DNA of 64,000 nucleotides from Rhipicephalus microplus (taxonomy: Eukaryota; Arthropoda; Arachnida; Ixodida; Ixodidae): the NCBI RefSeq assembly GCF_043290135.1, contig NC_134709.1, positions 64,652,556 to 64,716,555 of the forward strand, read 5' to 3'. Under the pieces are notes generated by a model. The model did not search any database. It was given only the letters and a program-made list of their open reading frames with translations, and was not told the DNA's origin. Of this stretch, positions 22,636-32,709 are shown piece by piece; position 1 is the first letter of the stretch, and each line of letters begins with the position of its first letter. Both the position numbers and the translations under genes were made by a program.

Positions 22636-22652
22636 ATTTTAGTAATCTAGAG

Positions 22653-23300
22653 GGGGCTTTCGCAAGGCATTACAGCTAGGAAGCACAGAGTAATAAGTGA
22701 CTAATGTTTGGCAAAGCAGAACAATCGTTCATGCAGGGCATTCTTTTTGCTTTTTTATAGGTTAACTTCAAGATTGTGGTCGTGGTGTTCGTGTTTGCCG
22801 GCTACTGGTTTTCTCTGATAGGTTATTATAGCACACTATAGCATTACGGAGGGGGGGGTTGTAAGTTTGATTCCAAGATACGAACATTTTTTTCGTTTAT
22901 TATTTCTTTGCCTCCTGTTCGTGTGCGATTTACTACGTCATATCCGTCACATAAATATTTCAGTGGAGCTGTGGTGGACCCTGTATAAAAGGGTTTCCCG
23001 ACAAAAATTAACCAGCTCCGCTTTGGTGACCCCGATAAAACACCGACGCTCGCGGTCTTCCCTTCATCAGGCTTTCGAGAGAAAATGAAAAGACGCTTTA
23101 TTATATGAAAAAAAAAAAACATTTTTGCTGGCGTCGATGCACCGATGGCATGCTGCTGTGTGTAGGAATGAGGAAAGGGACTAAAATAATTCAGAATAGA
23201 AGGAAGAAAAATATAAAATAAATCTTATAAATACATATGTAGCGTCCGAGTTAAGCTGATAGAACTAATTAAAATTGGGCTATCACGCATGCTAAGGCTT
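22653..23300. other. Anonymous DNA
   Basis: No gene recognised. Contains a G run at 22851-22858 and an A run at 23107-23118. Confidence 0.4.
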
Positions 23301-23342
23301 TCCTTTGTGAGGTATTATATGGCTGCGACATAGTGCCTGCAT

Positions 23343-25240
23343 TCAAAAATATGTCTCAGCTTTCGAAAGCTTGCGGCTGGCATACGCTAGCACTTTTTCT
23401 TGGCCGTTTTGCCGCTGGACTCGAATGGCTCCGAGGCCGATGTTACTCGCATCAGTGTGAACTTCAATTTCGGCAGTCTCATCGAAGTGGGCGAGTATTG
23501 GAGAGGCTTGCAGGCGTGTTCTTAACTCATCAAATGCTTCCTGTTGTTCACTCTCCACATAAAGGGCACCTCGTCTTTTGTCAGATTAGTAAATGGTTCA
23601 GCAATGTTTGAAAAATTTTCCACAAATCGCCGATAGTACGCGTATAAACCCAGGAAGCGACGTACTGACTTCTTGTCTTTGGGTGTCGGGAACTTCGCGA
23701 TGGCAGCTGTCTTTTCGGGATCTGGCCGAACGCCTTCGGAGCTGATGACGTGTCCGAAGAATCGAAGCTCTTCAAAACCGAAGTGGCATTTTTCTGGCTT
23801 GATGGTCAAGTCTGCTGAACCAATGGCTTCTAATACTGTGCGGAGTCGCTCTAGATCTTGGTCAAATGCAGCGGAAAATACGACAACGTCATCCGAGTAC
23901 ACCAAGCAGGACTACCATTTCAGTCCCGCGAGGACAGCGTCCATCATTCTCTGAAACGTAGCTGGCGCTGTGCACAGGCCAAATGGAAGCGCTTTAAATT
24001 CGTAGAGGCCGTCTGGGGCTATGAATGCCGTCTTTTCATGGTCGCGCTCATCCACCTCAATTTGCCAATATCCGCTCTTGAGATCAAGGGAGGAGAAGTA
24101 TTTCGGACTCCGTAGTCGATCGAGTGTATCATCGATACGCGGCAGAGGGTATACATCCCGTTTAGTTACGCTGTTCAGTTTCCGATAGTCGACGCAGAAT
24201 CGAAGGCTGTTATCTTTTTTTTTAACAAGCACTACGGGAGACGCCCATGGACTGCTGGAAGGCTGGATCACGTCATCTGAAAGCATCTCCTCCACTTGTT
24301 TCTTGATGACATCTCTTTCCTTTTGCGATACTCGATATGGGTGTTGGTAAATCGGTCTCGCGGCTTCTTCTGTTATAATCCTGTGTTTTGCAATAGCCGT
24401 GCGTCGCACCTTAGAGGACGTTGAAAAGCAGTCCGAAAACTCTTTTATGAGGGCGAACAATCATTTCTTTTGATATTCTGGGAGCCTATGGTTGACGTTA
24501 ACTAATGCGTCGACGTTGCAGGTCTCTTCTGGAGTGGTTGGCGTTGTCGCTAAACTGCATAGTTCAGTCGCCATGCAGAACTCGTGGAAATAGGCGATAG
24601 CCATACCTTGCGCGATGTGCTGACATTCATTTCCAAAATTCGTAAGGAGGACAACTGAGCGGCCATTCCTTAAGTGAACAACACCCCTCACCACGCAAAT
24701 TCCTTTGTCTAAAAAGAGCTCTACGTTTCCATCCGCTATTTCTTCGTGGTCACAAAATGCCTTATTTTCAACAAGCACCATTACACTACAGCGTGGTGGC
24801 ACTGTGACGTCATCATCAACAACGCGCAGAGCAGTAAGACGTCGCTTTTCCGATTCCTCCACCGACATAGCCTGTTCGGTCGAAAACGTTACACTGGATC
24901 TGCGCAGATTAATTATGGCTCCATTGGCTTGCAAAAAATCCATTGCTAGTATAAGCTCCCTTGAACAGTCCGGCGGTACGATGAAGTCAGCAACGTAAGT
25001 AAAGCCTCTTATTTCGAGCCTTGTGGTGCATCTGCTGAGCGGTGTAATAGTGTGGCCACCTGCCGTGCGTATCTGTGCCCCACTCCATTTTGTCACAACC
25101 TTTTTCAGTTTCTTTGCCAATTTGTGACTCATTACCGAATAATCAGCACCGGGGTCAACTAAAGCATTTAGCTCGTATTCGTCTATTTCAACCGCAAATA
25201 TGAAGTAATCTTCGCACTGCTGCGCTTATCCTCTGTGAAG
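23343..25240 (-). pseudogene. Ty3/Gypsy pol: protease, reverse transcriptase, partial RNase H
   Basis: A retrotransposon polyprotein region on the minus strand. At about 25170-25120 a retropepsin-like site reads ALVDPGADYSVMS, with DPGA in place of the usual D(T/S)GA. The reverse transcriptase follows (24300-23720): SPWASPVVLVKKKDNSLRFC, VDYRKLNSVTKRDVYPLPRI, YFSSLDLKSGYWQI, LPFGLCTAPATFQRMMD, then YSDDVVVFS as the Y-x-D-D box, and FLGHVI-like FFGHVISSEGV. The RNase H start is seen ([12 protein letters not shown]). Breaks: in-frame TGA at 24461-24463 between protease and reverse transcriptase, in-frame TAG near 23906-23911 just before the catalytic box, and a frameshift near 23560. The copy stops after SKAETYF; the rest of RNase H, the integrase and the 3' LTR are absent. 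Not functional. Confidence 0.9.
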
Positions 25241-26203
25241 ATAGCGTCGTCACCTTGAAACCGTAATGGAGGATCTTCGCAACTGTAGTTATCAGTAGCT
25301 TCACCTCCACAGGTCACTTGCTTCAGTTTTCCGGGTGTGGGCTTGTAGAACGGTGCCCAGACTGTGCGGAAGAAGCACGTGGCCTGGGTGATCGGTAACC
25401 CCTGGGCGACGGCGATCTTGGCTGATGTTGGCGTGGAGTGGGTAGGCTCTGGCGCGCGGACAAGTACTCTTCGATATCCGTTGGCCGTTCACCGTTTCGA
25501 GGGCATGGTGAGTACAACGCAAAGCCCCTTAATCCTGCCTGTCGGTAAGGGCAGAACTTTTACAGGTGACCTGCTTCCCAAATGGAAACACAAAGGCCTG
25601 CGCTCATGGTCACGCCAGATGTCACTTTTCCGGGGCCTTTGATTCCACGTAGCGAGCTACACCACGGGCTCGTGGCAGATAGGTAGCCGTCGGTTCCAGT
25701 GGACGAGGTGCGCTGCGTACCGTCTGTGGGCAAGAAGAGGTCATCGCAACCGCTGCATTGGTGTGCGCCGCGGGTTGTCTGAGTATTTCAGAGTACGTTG
25801 GGATGCGCTGGATCTGCTGTGGCGCACGCTCCGGCTCACGTATCATCTTCCTCCGTTCATCTCGTACTACGTCGACGACAGACAGTGTTGCTGTTGTGTG
25901 AGGTTCTTGCAACTTTCTGAGCTTTTTCCTGATCACCGACCTGATGAGTTCTCGCAGGGCGTCCATGTCACTTCGCTGGCGTCCAGAGAAGACATTGGCA
26001 GGTGCGTAGTTTATGTCTCGATATTACTGTCGAGCCCGCTGTTCTAGCGTTTTCTCGATGGCTGTCGCTTCCGTATGATACTCCGCAACAGTTCGTGGTG
26101 GGTTGCGGACGAGAACAGCGATTAGCTCTTGCTTGACTCTACGCATGAGGTGGCGTAGCTTCTTGTCTTCAGTCATATGGGAATCTGCGCGCTTGAACAG
26201 GCG
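25241..26203 (-). pseudogene. Ty3/Gypsy gag, C-terminal part
   Basis: Continues upstream of pol on the minus strand. 26203-26024 reads RLFKRADSHMTEDKKLRHLM and NPPRTVAEYHTEATAIEKTL, a pattern seen in gag of arthropod Gypsy elements. A stop then breaks the frame, and 25966-25622 continues with MDALRELIRSVIRKKLRKL and a Pro/Arg-rich linker. 25520-25300 has further Arg/Ser/Pro-rich sequence that may be the nucleocapsid region; no intact CCHC knuckle was found. The upstream end at 26203 is the edge of the LINE insertion, not the natural end of gag. Confidence 0.75.
26194..26203. repeat. Target-site duplication, left copy
   Basis: TGAACAGGCG, repeated exactly at 30847-30856. Both copies belong to gag sequence of the host Gypsy element. 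The bases outside each copy differ, so the duplication is exactly 10 bp. Confidence 0.9.
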
Positions 26204-26204
26204 A

Positions 26205-26966
26205 CTCACGCACATTACCAGGCCCGGCAACTCACGCTGCTTGAGGCTTGTGTTCGAGGGAGACAGCCTTCCCTCGTATGTCGAAGTTGGCCATGTTCGC
26301 CACTCAGTGCGTCCATACATACCGAAGCCACTGCAATGCTACAAGTGCTTCAAGATGGGACACGTAAAAGGTGTCTGTGAGAACAAAGTTGTGTGTCCGC
26401 GGTGCGCTGAGTTTTACTCAAAAGACGCCTGCGGTGCCACCGTGTTACGATGTCCAAACAGCCACGGCGCTCATGAGGCCTCATCCAAAGATTGCCCGTG
26501 GGTGCGAAACGAGCACGCGGTACTCAGGCGTATGGTGCGGGACAATTCAACGCACAAGGAAGCTGCCACCACACTACGCCGACGACGGCGTCGTGGGCGA
26601 AGACTATCATGGAAAAACTGCTCTACCGATAGAGAGATGTCATCCTCTATCAGAGAGGCTGACCCACAAACACCGAGCTCACTGAAGACGGATACTGCCA
26701 AACAGAAGAAAGGGACAGCAGTCGCCCCTTCCGAACAGTGGCACTCACTTCCACGAGGTCAACCCACTTCGCAGCTGCATCAAATCTCGCCGCCCTCGAC
26801 GACCCCTCAAACCAGTGATGCGATGAATGAAGATCAAGTGATAAGCTTGCTGCAATCGCTGATGAGTACCATGCGTGTCCTACTGAGTAATATGAAGACT
26901 TCGGCTGCGCAGACTGCACTGCATGTGCAGGACACCCTCAGTCCGGTGCTTGCAGCTCTAAGGTAA
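26205..26966 (+). pseudogene. LINE ORF1 (CCHC protein), 5'-truncated
   Basis: Open for 254 codons to TAA at 26964. A zinc knuckle CYKCFKMGHVKGVC (C-x2-C-x4-H-x4-C) lies about 45 codons in, followed by a second Cys cluster beginning CPRC. Then come an Arg-rich block (RRRRRRGRR) and a hydrophobic C-terminal segment (HVQDTLSPVLAALR). ORF1 proteins of this group bind element RNA. The N-terminal RRM-like part is missing because the insertion is 5'-truncated. The stretch itself has no stop. Confidence 0.85.
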
Positions 26967-26970
26967 AACC

Positions 26971-29900
26971 ATGGCCAGCGAGGCACCGTCGTTTCGAGCG
27001 GAGGTGAAGAATGCAACTGTCTTTCAGTGGAACGCCAGAGGACTGAAGTCGCGCATGTCTGACTTTAGACAGTTTGAATTTGTGAACCGCTTCCCATTAA
27101 CGTGATTTGTGAACCCAACCTGTGTGCTTCCATCAAGCTGTCAGGATATGAGTGCTTTATGTCCTCCACTCACAAAGACTGCAGCAAAGTTAATGTATTC
27201 ATGCGCCATGACCTCACTTACGTTCACCACAGAGTCTCGCCTGATGAAGGGAATCAGTATGCGTGCCTTACTGTGAAAAAGAATAAGGTTGCTTTCACGA
27301 TTATCGGAGCTTACTTATCTCCATCAAGCCGCCTTGACTGCGAGCGCTGACGCGGTATTCTTACATCGACCTCAAGGCCATGGGTGATCACTGACGACTT
27401 CAATGCCCACCATTTCCTATGGGGAAGCTCCAGGGACAACTCTAGAGGAAGAAAATTGGTGTCCTTAGCCTCGGAGTTCAAACTCTGCGTTTGTAACGAC
27501 GAAAGCACTACATATTTACGCGGATCAGCCTATAGCAGCTGCCTGGACCTTACATTGGTTTCTCGCTCACTTACCAGGAAAGTGCACTGGTTTTCGGATC
27601 TGGAAACGCGGGGCAGCGACCATATACCAACTTACCTGTGTATAGAAGGTTTCACCAGCTCCAAGTCCTCGAGAGGCCTCAAATACACCTATTGGCCGAA
27701 ATTCAAAATGTTAATGGAAGACTGTCGTACCAACGGCTTATCATATAACCTAGAGGACTCGATCAAGGATGTCCTGCAGAATACCACGCATACACATTTG
27801 ACTAGCCACAAGCGCACCGATTTCGGCATCGAGCTTGAGAAACTTCGCGCAATACGCCGTTGTGCAGAACGAAGGTACCGATGAACAAAGTTCATGGATG
27901 ACTTGAGGCTGGCTAGACACGTTGAAAAGAAAATGCTGCGGCACATGGATAAACTGGCTAGGCGACGTTGGACATCCATTTGAGAGTCGCTGAATCCACG
28001 AAAGTCCCTATCACTGATATGGTGAACTGTCCGGGGTCTTAGCACAACCTTGTGTCAGTGACACCCGTTAACATCTCTGGCACTTCACCTTCGATGCAGA
28101 GAGATTGACGTCGCAGAATCTTACTGTAGAAGAGTTGCCGGTGATTCCAATTTCACAGTATCAAGAACGGGAGCATTTGACAACCCACCGCCTTCACGTG
28201 ACCCCCGTATGGAATGCCAGTTTTCTATGGATGAACTAGAGGCGGCACTGGCACTGTGCAGACGTTCTTGAGCACCCGGACCTGACGGCATTACCTATCG
28301 TGCCCTTTGTAATCTTGGAGACGAAGCTCGGAAGGCACTCTTACGCCTATACAACGACTCCTGGCAGACTGGTACGGTTCCCCAGGCATGAAAGTCAAGT
28401 CGCCTCATTCCACTCCTAAAGGCTGGTAAATCTCCTTTGCATATTGCCTCATACCGTCCTATCGCACTTGCCAGTTGTGTGGGGAAAACGATGGAACGAA
28501 TGATTCTAACACGAATGGAGTGGTATTTAGAACACTACGAAATCTATTCAGTATCTATGACCGGATTCAGGCGCGGCCATTCGTCAATCGACAACGTTGT
28601 TGATCTGGTGACATATGTACAGCACCAGAAAGCCTGTAAGAGACTGTGCGCCGCCCTGTTTCTAGACGTTAAGGGGGCTCACGACAATGTCACCCATGAA
28701 GCCATCCTTAGTGCTTCGGAAACAGTAGGTCTTGGTGGCAAGATATATATGTGGGTGTACAGCTACTTACAGCTGAGATCATTTTACGTGATGACAGCGA
28801 ATGGCCCAACACCTGTTTACTACAGCAGCCGAGGAAGTCCTCAGGGAGGAGTGCTAAGCCCTACACTTTTCAACCTAACTGTCATTGGTCTAGTCGAGCA
28901 GCTACCTAGCACTGTAGAACTTTCTGTCTATGATGATGACATCTGCATTTGGACATCAAGTGTGACAAGGCCTCAGCTTCGCGCCCGCCTTCAGAAGGCT
29001 GCTACAATGACTGCATGCTACCTTCGTAAACAAGGCCTCGAGGTGTCCTGTGGAAAATGTGCAGTGGTAGCGTTCACGCGGAAACCAATGTCTGCTTACA
29101 GCATATCGATTAATGAAGAATACATATCCTTCAGCAGAAGCCACAAGTTCTTGGGAGTCATAATAGATAGAAACCTGTCGTGGACTCCACACGTGAACTA
29201 TGTGAAGAAGCGGCTGATCGCAACATGCCACATGTTCAAATTCTTTGCAGGAAAAAATTGGCGAGTGCCCATACCATCCATGCTACAACTGTTGTGAGTG
29301 CTATTTATCGGATTCTTACGGTACAGCTTACCTGCAATATCTAACACCAGCAAGACGAACCTGCGTGCAATTCAGAGCTTTCAAGCTCAAGCACTTAAGA
29401 TATGCCTTGGATTACCCCGCAGTGCTTCAACGGCTGAAACCATTGCTATCGCTCAAGATCACTCGATAAAGACGCATATTATTACCGAGACAATGCGCAT
29501 GCACCTCAGGCATTATGCCAGGACCCCTTCTCACCACCTGGCGAGCCTAGCTGCTGAAAGACCCCGCACGACATACGGCACTATTGTCTACAAGCATCGC
29601 TCATCGTTTACTGAGACATACGCACCTGCATCAAAGCCACTTCTTCCTCCTTGGAGCTTGAGTCGGCCGCGAGTTCACTTAATGATTCCAGGAATGAGGA
29701 GAAAATCGGACTTAATAACTCATGCCCTGAAACAACTGAGTCTATTCCTACTAGAACAAAAATACAGTAACCAAGTGCCCATTCACACGGATGGCTCTAC
29801 TACGCCGTCTAGTTCAGGTGGAGCAGTGGTTATACCATCACAAGGGGTAACTCGGTGTTTTAAGACTTCACATGTGACAACGTCGACGACGGCAGAACTC

Positions 29901-30680
29901 GAGGCTCTGTGCAATGCACTGTACTTCATCAATTCAGAAGAAAGACCAGGTAAATGGGCTGTGTTTTCTGACTCAAAACCAGCGTTACAGTGCCTGATAG
30001 CAGTTCTGCGACGCGAATGCCACAACCAGTTGACCTACCAAACCGTGAAACTTCACCACCTTTTAATACAAAAAGCCCATGACATCGTCTTTCAGGGGTT
30101 ACCTAGGCATTGTGGTATAGGCGGCAATGATTCTGCAGATCATGCTGCTTGCACGTCACATAAAGAAGCGAACAACGTTCTGATTCCGCTTTCATGAGCG
30201 GATGCAGCGAGGCAGATTTGTCAACTGGCCCGCAGCCTCACACTGACTGAGTGGAACACACCAAGCGTACGACGTACAAGACTGCACGAGCTCGACCCTT
30301 CACTACAACTCCGGCCTCCACCCAGCCTACATCGACGTGCAGCTTCGCTTCTCTATCGCCTTTGGCTGGGAGTTGCTTTCACGAAAGCTTATACCACGTT
30401 AATCGGAATTACTGGCAGTGCGGCGTGCGATGTTTGCGGCACCGACGAAAATATCGAACACCTGCTGCGCCATTGTCCTCAATTTGCCTCAGATAGACAA
30501 GTACTTGCCAACGCAATGCGGCGACTGGATGATCGGCGTCTTTCTGTGCCGGTGCTATTAATGCAACGTCCACATGCCTCGACAGCCCACAAGGCAGTGA
30601 AAGCCCTGCTGTGTTTCCTGAGAAAGACAGGCTTGTGTGAACGCCTCTTACATGCGGTAGAGTTCTACACGCTGCAGTGA
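26971..30680 (+). pseudogene. LINE ORF2: endonuclease, reverse transcriptase, RNase H
   Basis: Starts ATG four bases after the ORF1 stop. The endonuclease begins VFQWNARGLKSRMSDFRQF and is interrupted after RFP; the later core reads TDDFNAHHFLWGSS where GDFNAH is expected. The reverse transcriptase is open at 28437-29297: YRPIALASCVGKTMERMI, GFRRGHSSIDNVV, FLDVKGAHDNV, RGSPQGGVLSPTLFNL and a catalytic box YDDD in place of YADD. A frameshift at about 29297 leads to the RNase H frame (29298-30197): HTDGS, TAELEAL, FSDSKPAL, then LPRHCGIGGNDSADHA. An in-frame TGA at 30195 precedes the C-terminal CDVC...H...C motif, and the frame ends with TGA at 30678. Not functional. Confidence 0.9.
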
Positions 30681-30846
30681 AATTACTGTCAGTCTCTCCC
30701 TCACCGTTTTTTTCTTTTCGCTCTCTTCCTTCCTTCTCGTCTTTCTTGTCCCCTTCCATAATCCCCCAGTGTAGTGTAGCCAACCGGATGTCTTTCTGGT
30801 TAACCTCACTGCCTTCTCCCCTTTTGTTGCTTCCTCCTCCTCTTCC

Positions 30847-30856
30847 TGAACAGGCG
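30847..30856. repeat. Target-site duplication, right copy
   Basis: TGAACAGGCG, identical to 26194-26203. Gypsy gag sequence resumes at once on the far side. Confidence 0.9.
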
Positions 30857-31390
30857 GATCATGTCCTCGATATACATTGCGACACTTTCGTTGGTGAGTT
30901 GGTTCCTAGATTCGAGCGCAGCCTGCGCCTTTTCTTTGCGATCCGCGCTAGCATAAGTCGCCAGAGCTTGTCGCCGAAATTCCTCCCAGGTCGTAAAGGA
31001 AGTTTTATGGTTCTCATACCACGTCTTTGCGAAGTCCTCCAAAGCAAAGTATACGCGGTGGAGCTTCTCTCTCTCGTCCCAACCATTCAAACATGCCACT
31101 TCGTAAAGAGGTTCAGCCAATATTCTACGTCTTCATACGAGTCGCCATGAAATACTGGTGGCTGGTGAGGCTGATTTATCACCACTTGGGCTATATAGTG
31201 TTACAAGACTTGTCATGGTGGCGGCGTCCATTGACTGAGTTCCCCTTGGCGTGAAGTGGAGTGGACTGAATTCTGATGAATCACCTCGAAGACGGCGACT
31301 GGTCGTCTGATGCACAGGTGTCAGCTCCCCAGGATTAACTCGCTGGTAGTCGGGGCTACGCTGTCTTGCGTTCGTAGGGCTTTGATTCAT
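30857..31390 (-). pseudogene. Ty3/Gypsy gag, N-terminal part
   Basis: On the minus strand an ATG at 31390 opens MNQSPTNARQRSPDYQRVNP, then runs to 31133 through a low-complexity Ser/Thr-rich leader. Readable matches to arthropod Gypsy gag follow: PPVFHGDSYEDVEYWL, then in another frame EVACLNGWDEREKLHRVYFA, WYENHKTSFTTWEEFRRQ and NQLTNESVAMYIEDMIRLF. There is one frameshift near 31120. The reading ends at the LINE insertion and continues, in sequence terms, at 26203. Confidence 0.8.
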
Positions 31391-31412
31391 TACGCAGCAC
31401 CTCCAGCAGAAA
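31391..31412 (-). promoter_or_regulatory. Putative primer-binding site
   Basis: Between the putative LTR edge and the gag ATG the minus strand reads TTCTGCTGGAGGTGCTGCGT. TGGAGGTGCTGCG has the TGG start expected for pairing with a tRNA 3' CCA. The tRNA was not identified. Confidence 0.35.
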
Positions 31413-31511
31413 TGTAACGATGTTGAAGGACTCGGGGTGTAATAAAACGTATTTATTAAAGGGCGAACCTGTGCCCACAACTCAAAGGGTCTATGGTCGT
31501 AGCACGTTACA
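31413..31511 (-). repeat. Putative 5' LTR (end region)
   Basis: The 99-base stretch begins (minus strand) TGTAACG and ends CGTTACA, the TG..CA inverted ends typical of LTRs, and contains AATAAA as a polyadenylation signal. It is short for a Gypsy LTR; the true LTR may extend to about 31735 (minus-strand TGTATGAAGG...). No second LTR is in the window, so it cannot be confirmed by comparison. Confidence 0.4.
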
Positions 31512-32464
31512 ACAGAACACCAAAGATGTCTCCTTCTTCTACTTCATCAAGAAGAGTCCCAAGCGCGTGGCGCACATCAGCAGGGGCCAGCTGGGTTCCC
31601 GTGCTATCATCATCGTCTCTGCGCAACACTAGACGGCACGCATGTATGTCCTTGTGCGCGCGGTGGTGGGCGCGTTGTTTCAATGCAGGCACTATGTCGC
31701 GGCAATATTAGGGCCTTCATACAAGGCCAATCTCAGACAGGTAATTAACTAATGACTACTACCCAATGCCGTTGTGAATGCATTTTGTGTTTCGCAAGTT
31801 CTTCAGATATGTTGTATCACTTCTCTTTAGGGAATTCTCTTTGTGACGCTTGTAACGTAGCAGTGCTGTGACTATGGCAACGCTGACGCCATTTGTAGGT
31901 GTAACTGTTGCAATATTCCTCCATAGCGAAAGCTGTGTATTGTGGTATTTACCCAACTTCTGTGGCGCGTACCAGCTGATGATGCCCACCTGCGTTACCG
32001 TGGATTCCAGACATCAAAGCCTCTACTAAGCACAGCATGGCTCATTTAAATTCTGTCGGGACCTCAACCAGCGCAATATTCCGAAAGATATTGATTGATA
32101 TGTAGTGTTTAACGTCCCAAAGCAACAATTTGATTCCGAGAGACGCTGTAGTGGAGGCAGGGTTCTTTAACGTGCACCCAAATCTGAGCACACGGTATTC
32201 CGAAAATGGGGAACAAATTAATGCACGAGACGAAAGTAGACAAGAGACTGTAAAAAGCTTTTGAACATTCAAGGCTTTGTTTCGTCGGCATCTTCACGCT
32301 CACCTTCAATACTTTCTCTCCGATCTTTTCCGACCCTTTCCTGTTCGCAACGCTGATTAGCCGATCTGAAAAATTATATGGGTGTACCTGTCAGTTTCTG
32401 TGACAATGAACGTTTCTGTTCTTCTTTCTCATAAAATGACCCCCCCCCCCCTCCCCAACTCCAG
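31512..32464. other. Possible LTR remainder, then intron DNA before the first confirmed cis-prenyltransferase exon
   Basis: 31512-31735 may belong to the Gypsy LTR or its flank; a 61-codon minus frame (31692-31507, containing LAPADVRHALGTLLDEVEEG) is of unknown meaning. 32091-32196 is a SINE fragment. The last 20 bases (C run, then CTCCCCAACTCCAG) are the polypyrimidine tract and acceptor of the next exon. Confidence 0.45.
32091..32196 (-). repeat. SINE body fragment
   Basis: The plus strand reads GTTTAACGTCCCAAAGCAAC, GAGAGACGCTGTAGTGGAGG and GGGTTCTTTAACGTGCACCC AAATCTGAGCACACGG: the abundant tick SINE body in reverse, with an internal deletion after GGAGG. Confidence 0.75.
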
Positions 32465-32709
32465 GGACCCAAGGCCTGAGGAAGGACGACACCACCATCC
32501 CGTCAGCCGACGAATTGCTAGAGCACGAGGGGAGTCCACTATGGCGTGACCTGGTGGCCAGGTTCCAGAGGGTGGCCGTGTGGGTCGTGTCACTGGGAGC
32601 AGTGCCTGGGCACGTGTGCCTAGTGCCCGATGGCCACAGGCGCTTTTCCAGGGACACCAGCACTGACCTGCGCCGGGTGTATGCTGTTGGGGCGCACAAG
32701 TACGCAAAG
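32465..32709 (+). CDS. Cis-prenyltransferase (DHDDS-like), first confirmed exon
   Basis: Enters with two bases (phase 1) after CTCCCCAACTCCAG and leaves in phase 0 at AAG|GTAGGT. It encodes 81 residues. SPLWRDLVARFQRV matches the N-terminal helix of DHDDS, and HVCLVPDGHRRFSRD is conserved region I (HIAFIMDGNRRYA in animals), so the catalytic Asp of cis-prenyltransferases is present. The usual Asn of DGNRR is His, and Met before the Asp is Pro. DHDDS extends farnesyl diphosphate with isopentenyl diphosphate in cis at the ER to build the dolichol precursor. Residues before TQGLRKDD must come from an upstream exon. The family is confident; orthology with DHDDS is doubtful because of the divergence. 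Confidence 0.85.

Larger units (their letters stand above)
26204..30846 (+). mobile_element. I/LOA-like non-LTR retrotransposon inserted in the Gypsy gag
   Basis: A 4,643-bp LINE in the opposite orientation to the Gypsy element around it. It is truncated within ORF1 (the first readable codons are LTHITRPGNSRC) and carries ORF1 with zinc knuckles, then ORF2 with AP endonuclease, reverse transcriptase, RNase H and a C-terminal Cys/His motif. The 3' UTR (30681-30846) is pyrimidine-rich and ends in TTCCTCCTCCTCTTCC without a clear poly(A). RNase H plus endonuclease in ORF2 points to the I group (I, LOA and relatives). It is dead: several stops and frameshifts. The same family appears at 59505-64000. 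Confidence 0.9.

Noticed and set aside
23343..31511. Possibility that the Gypsy-like element is an endogenous virus with an envelope gene
   Set aside because: No env-like frame, signal peptide or transmembrane region was seen; the element is truncated in RNase H.
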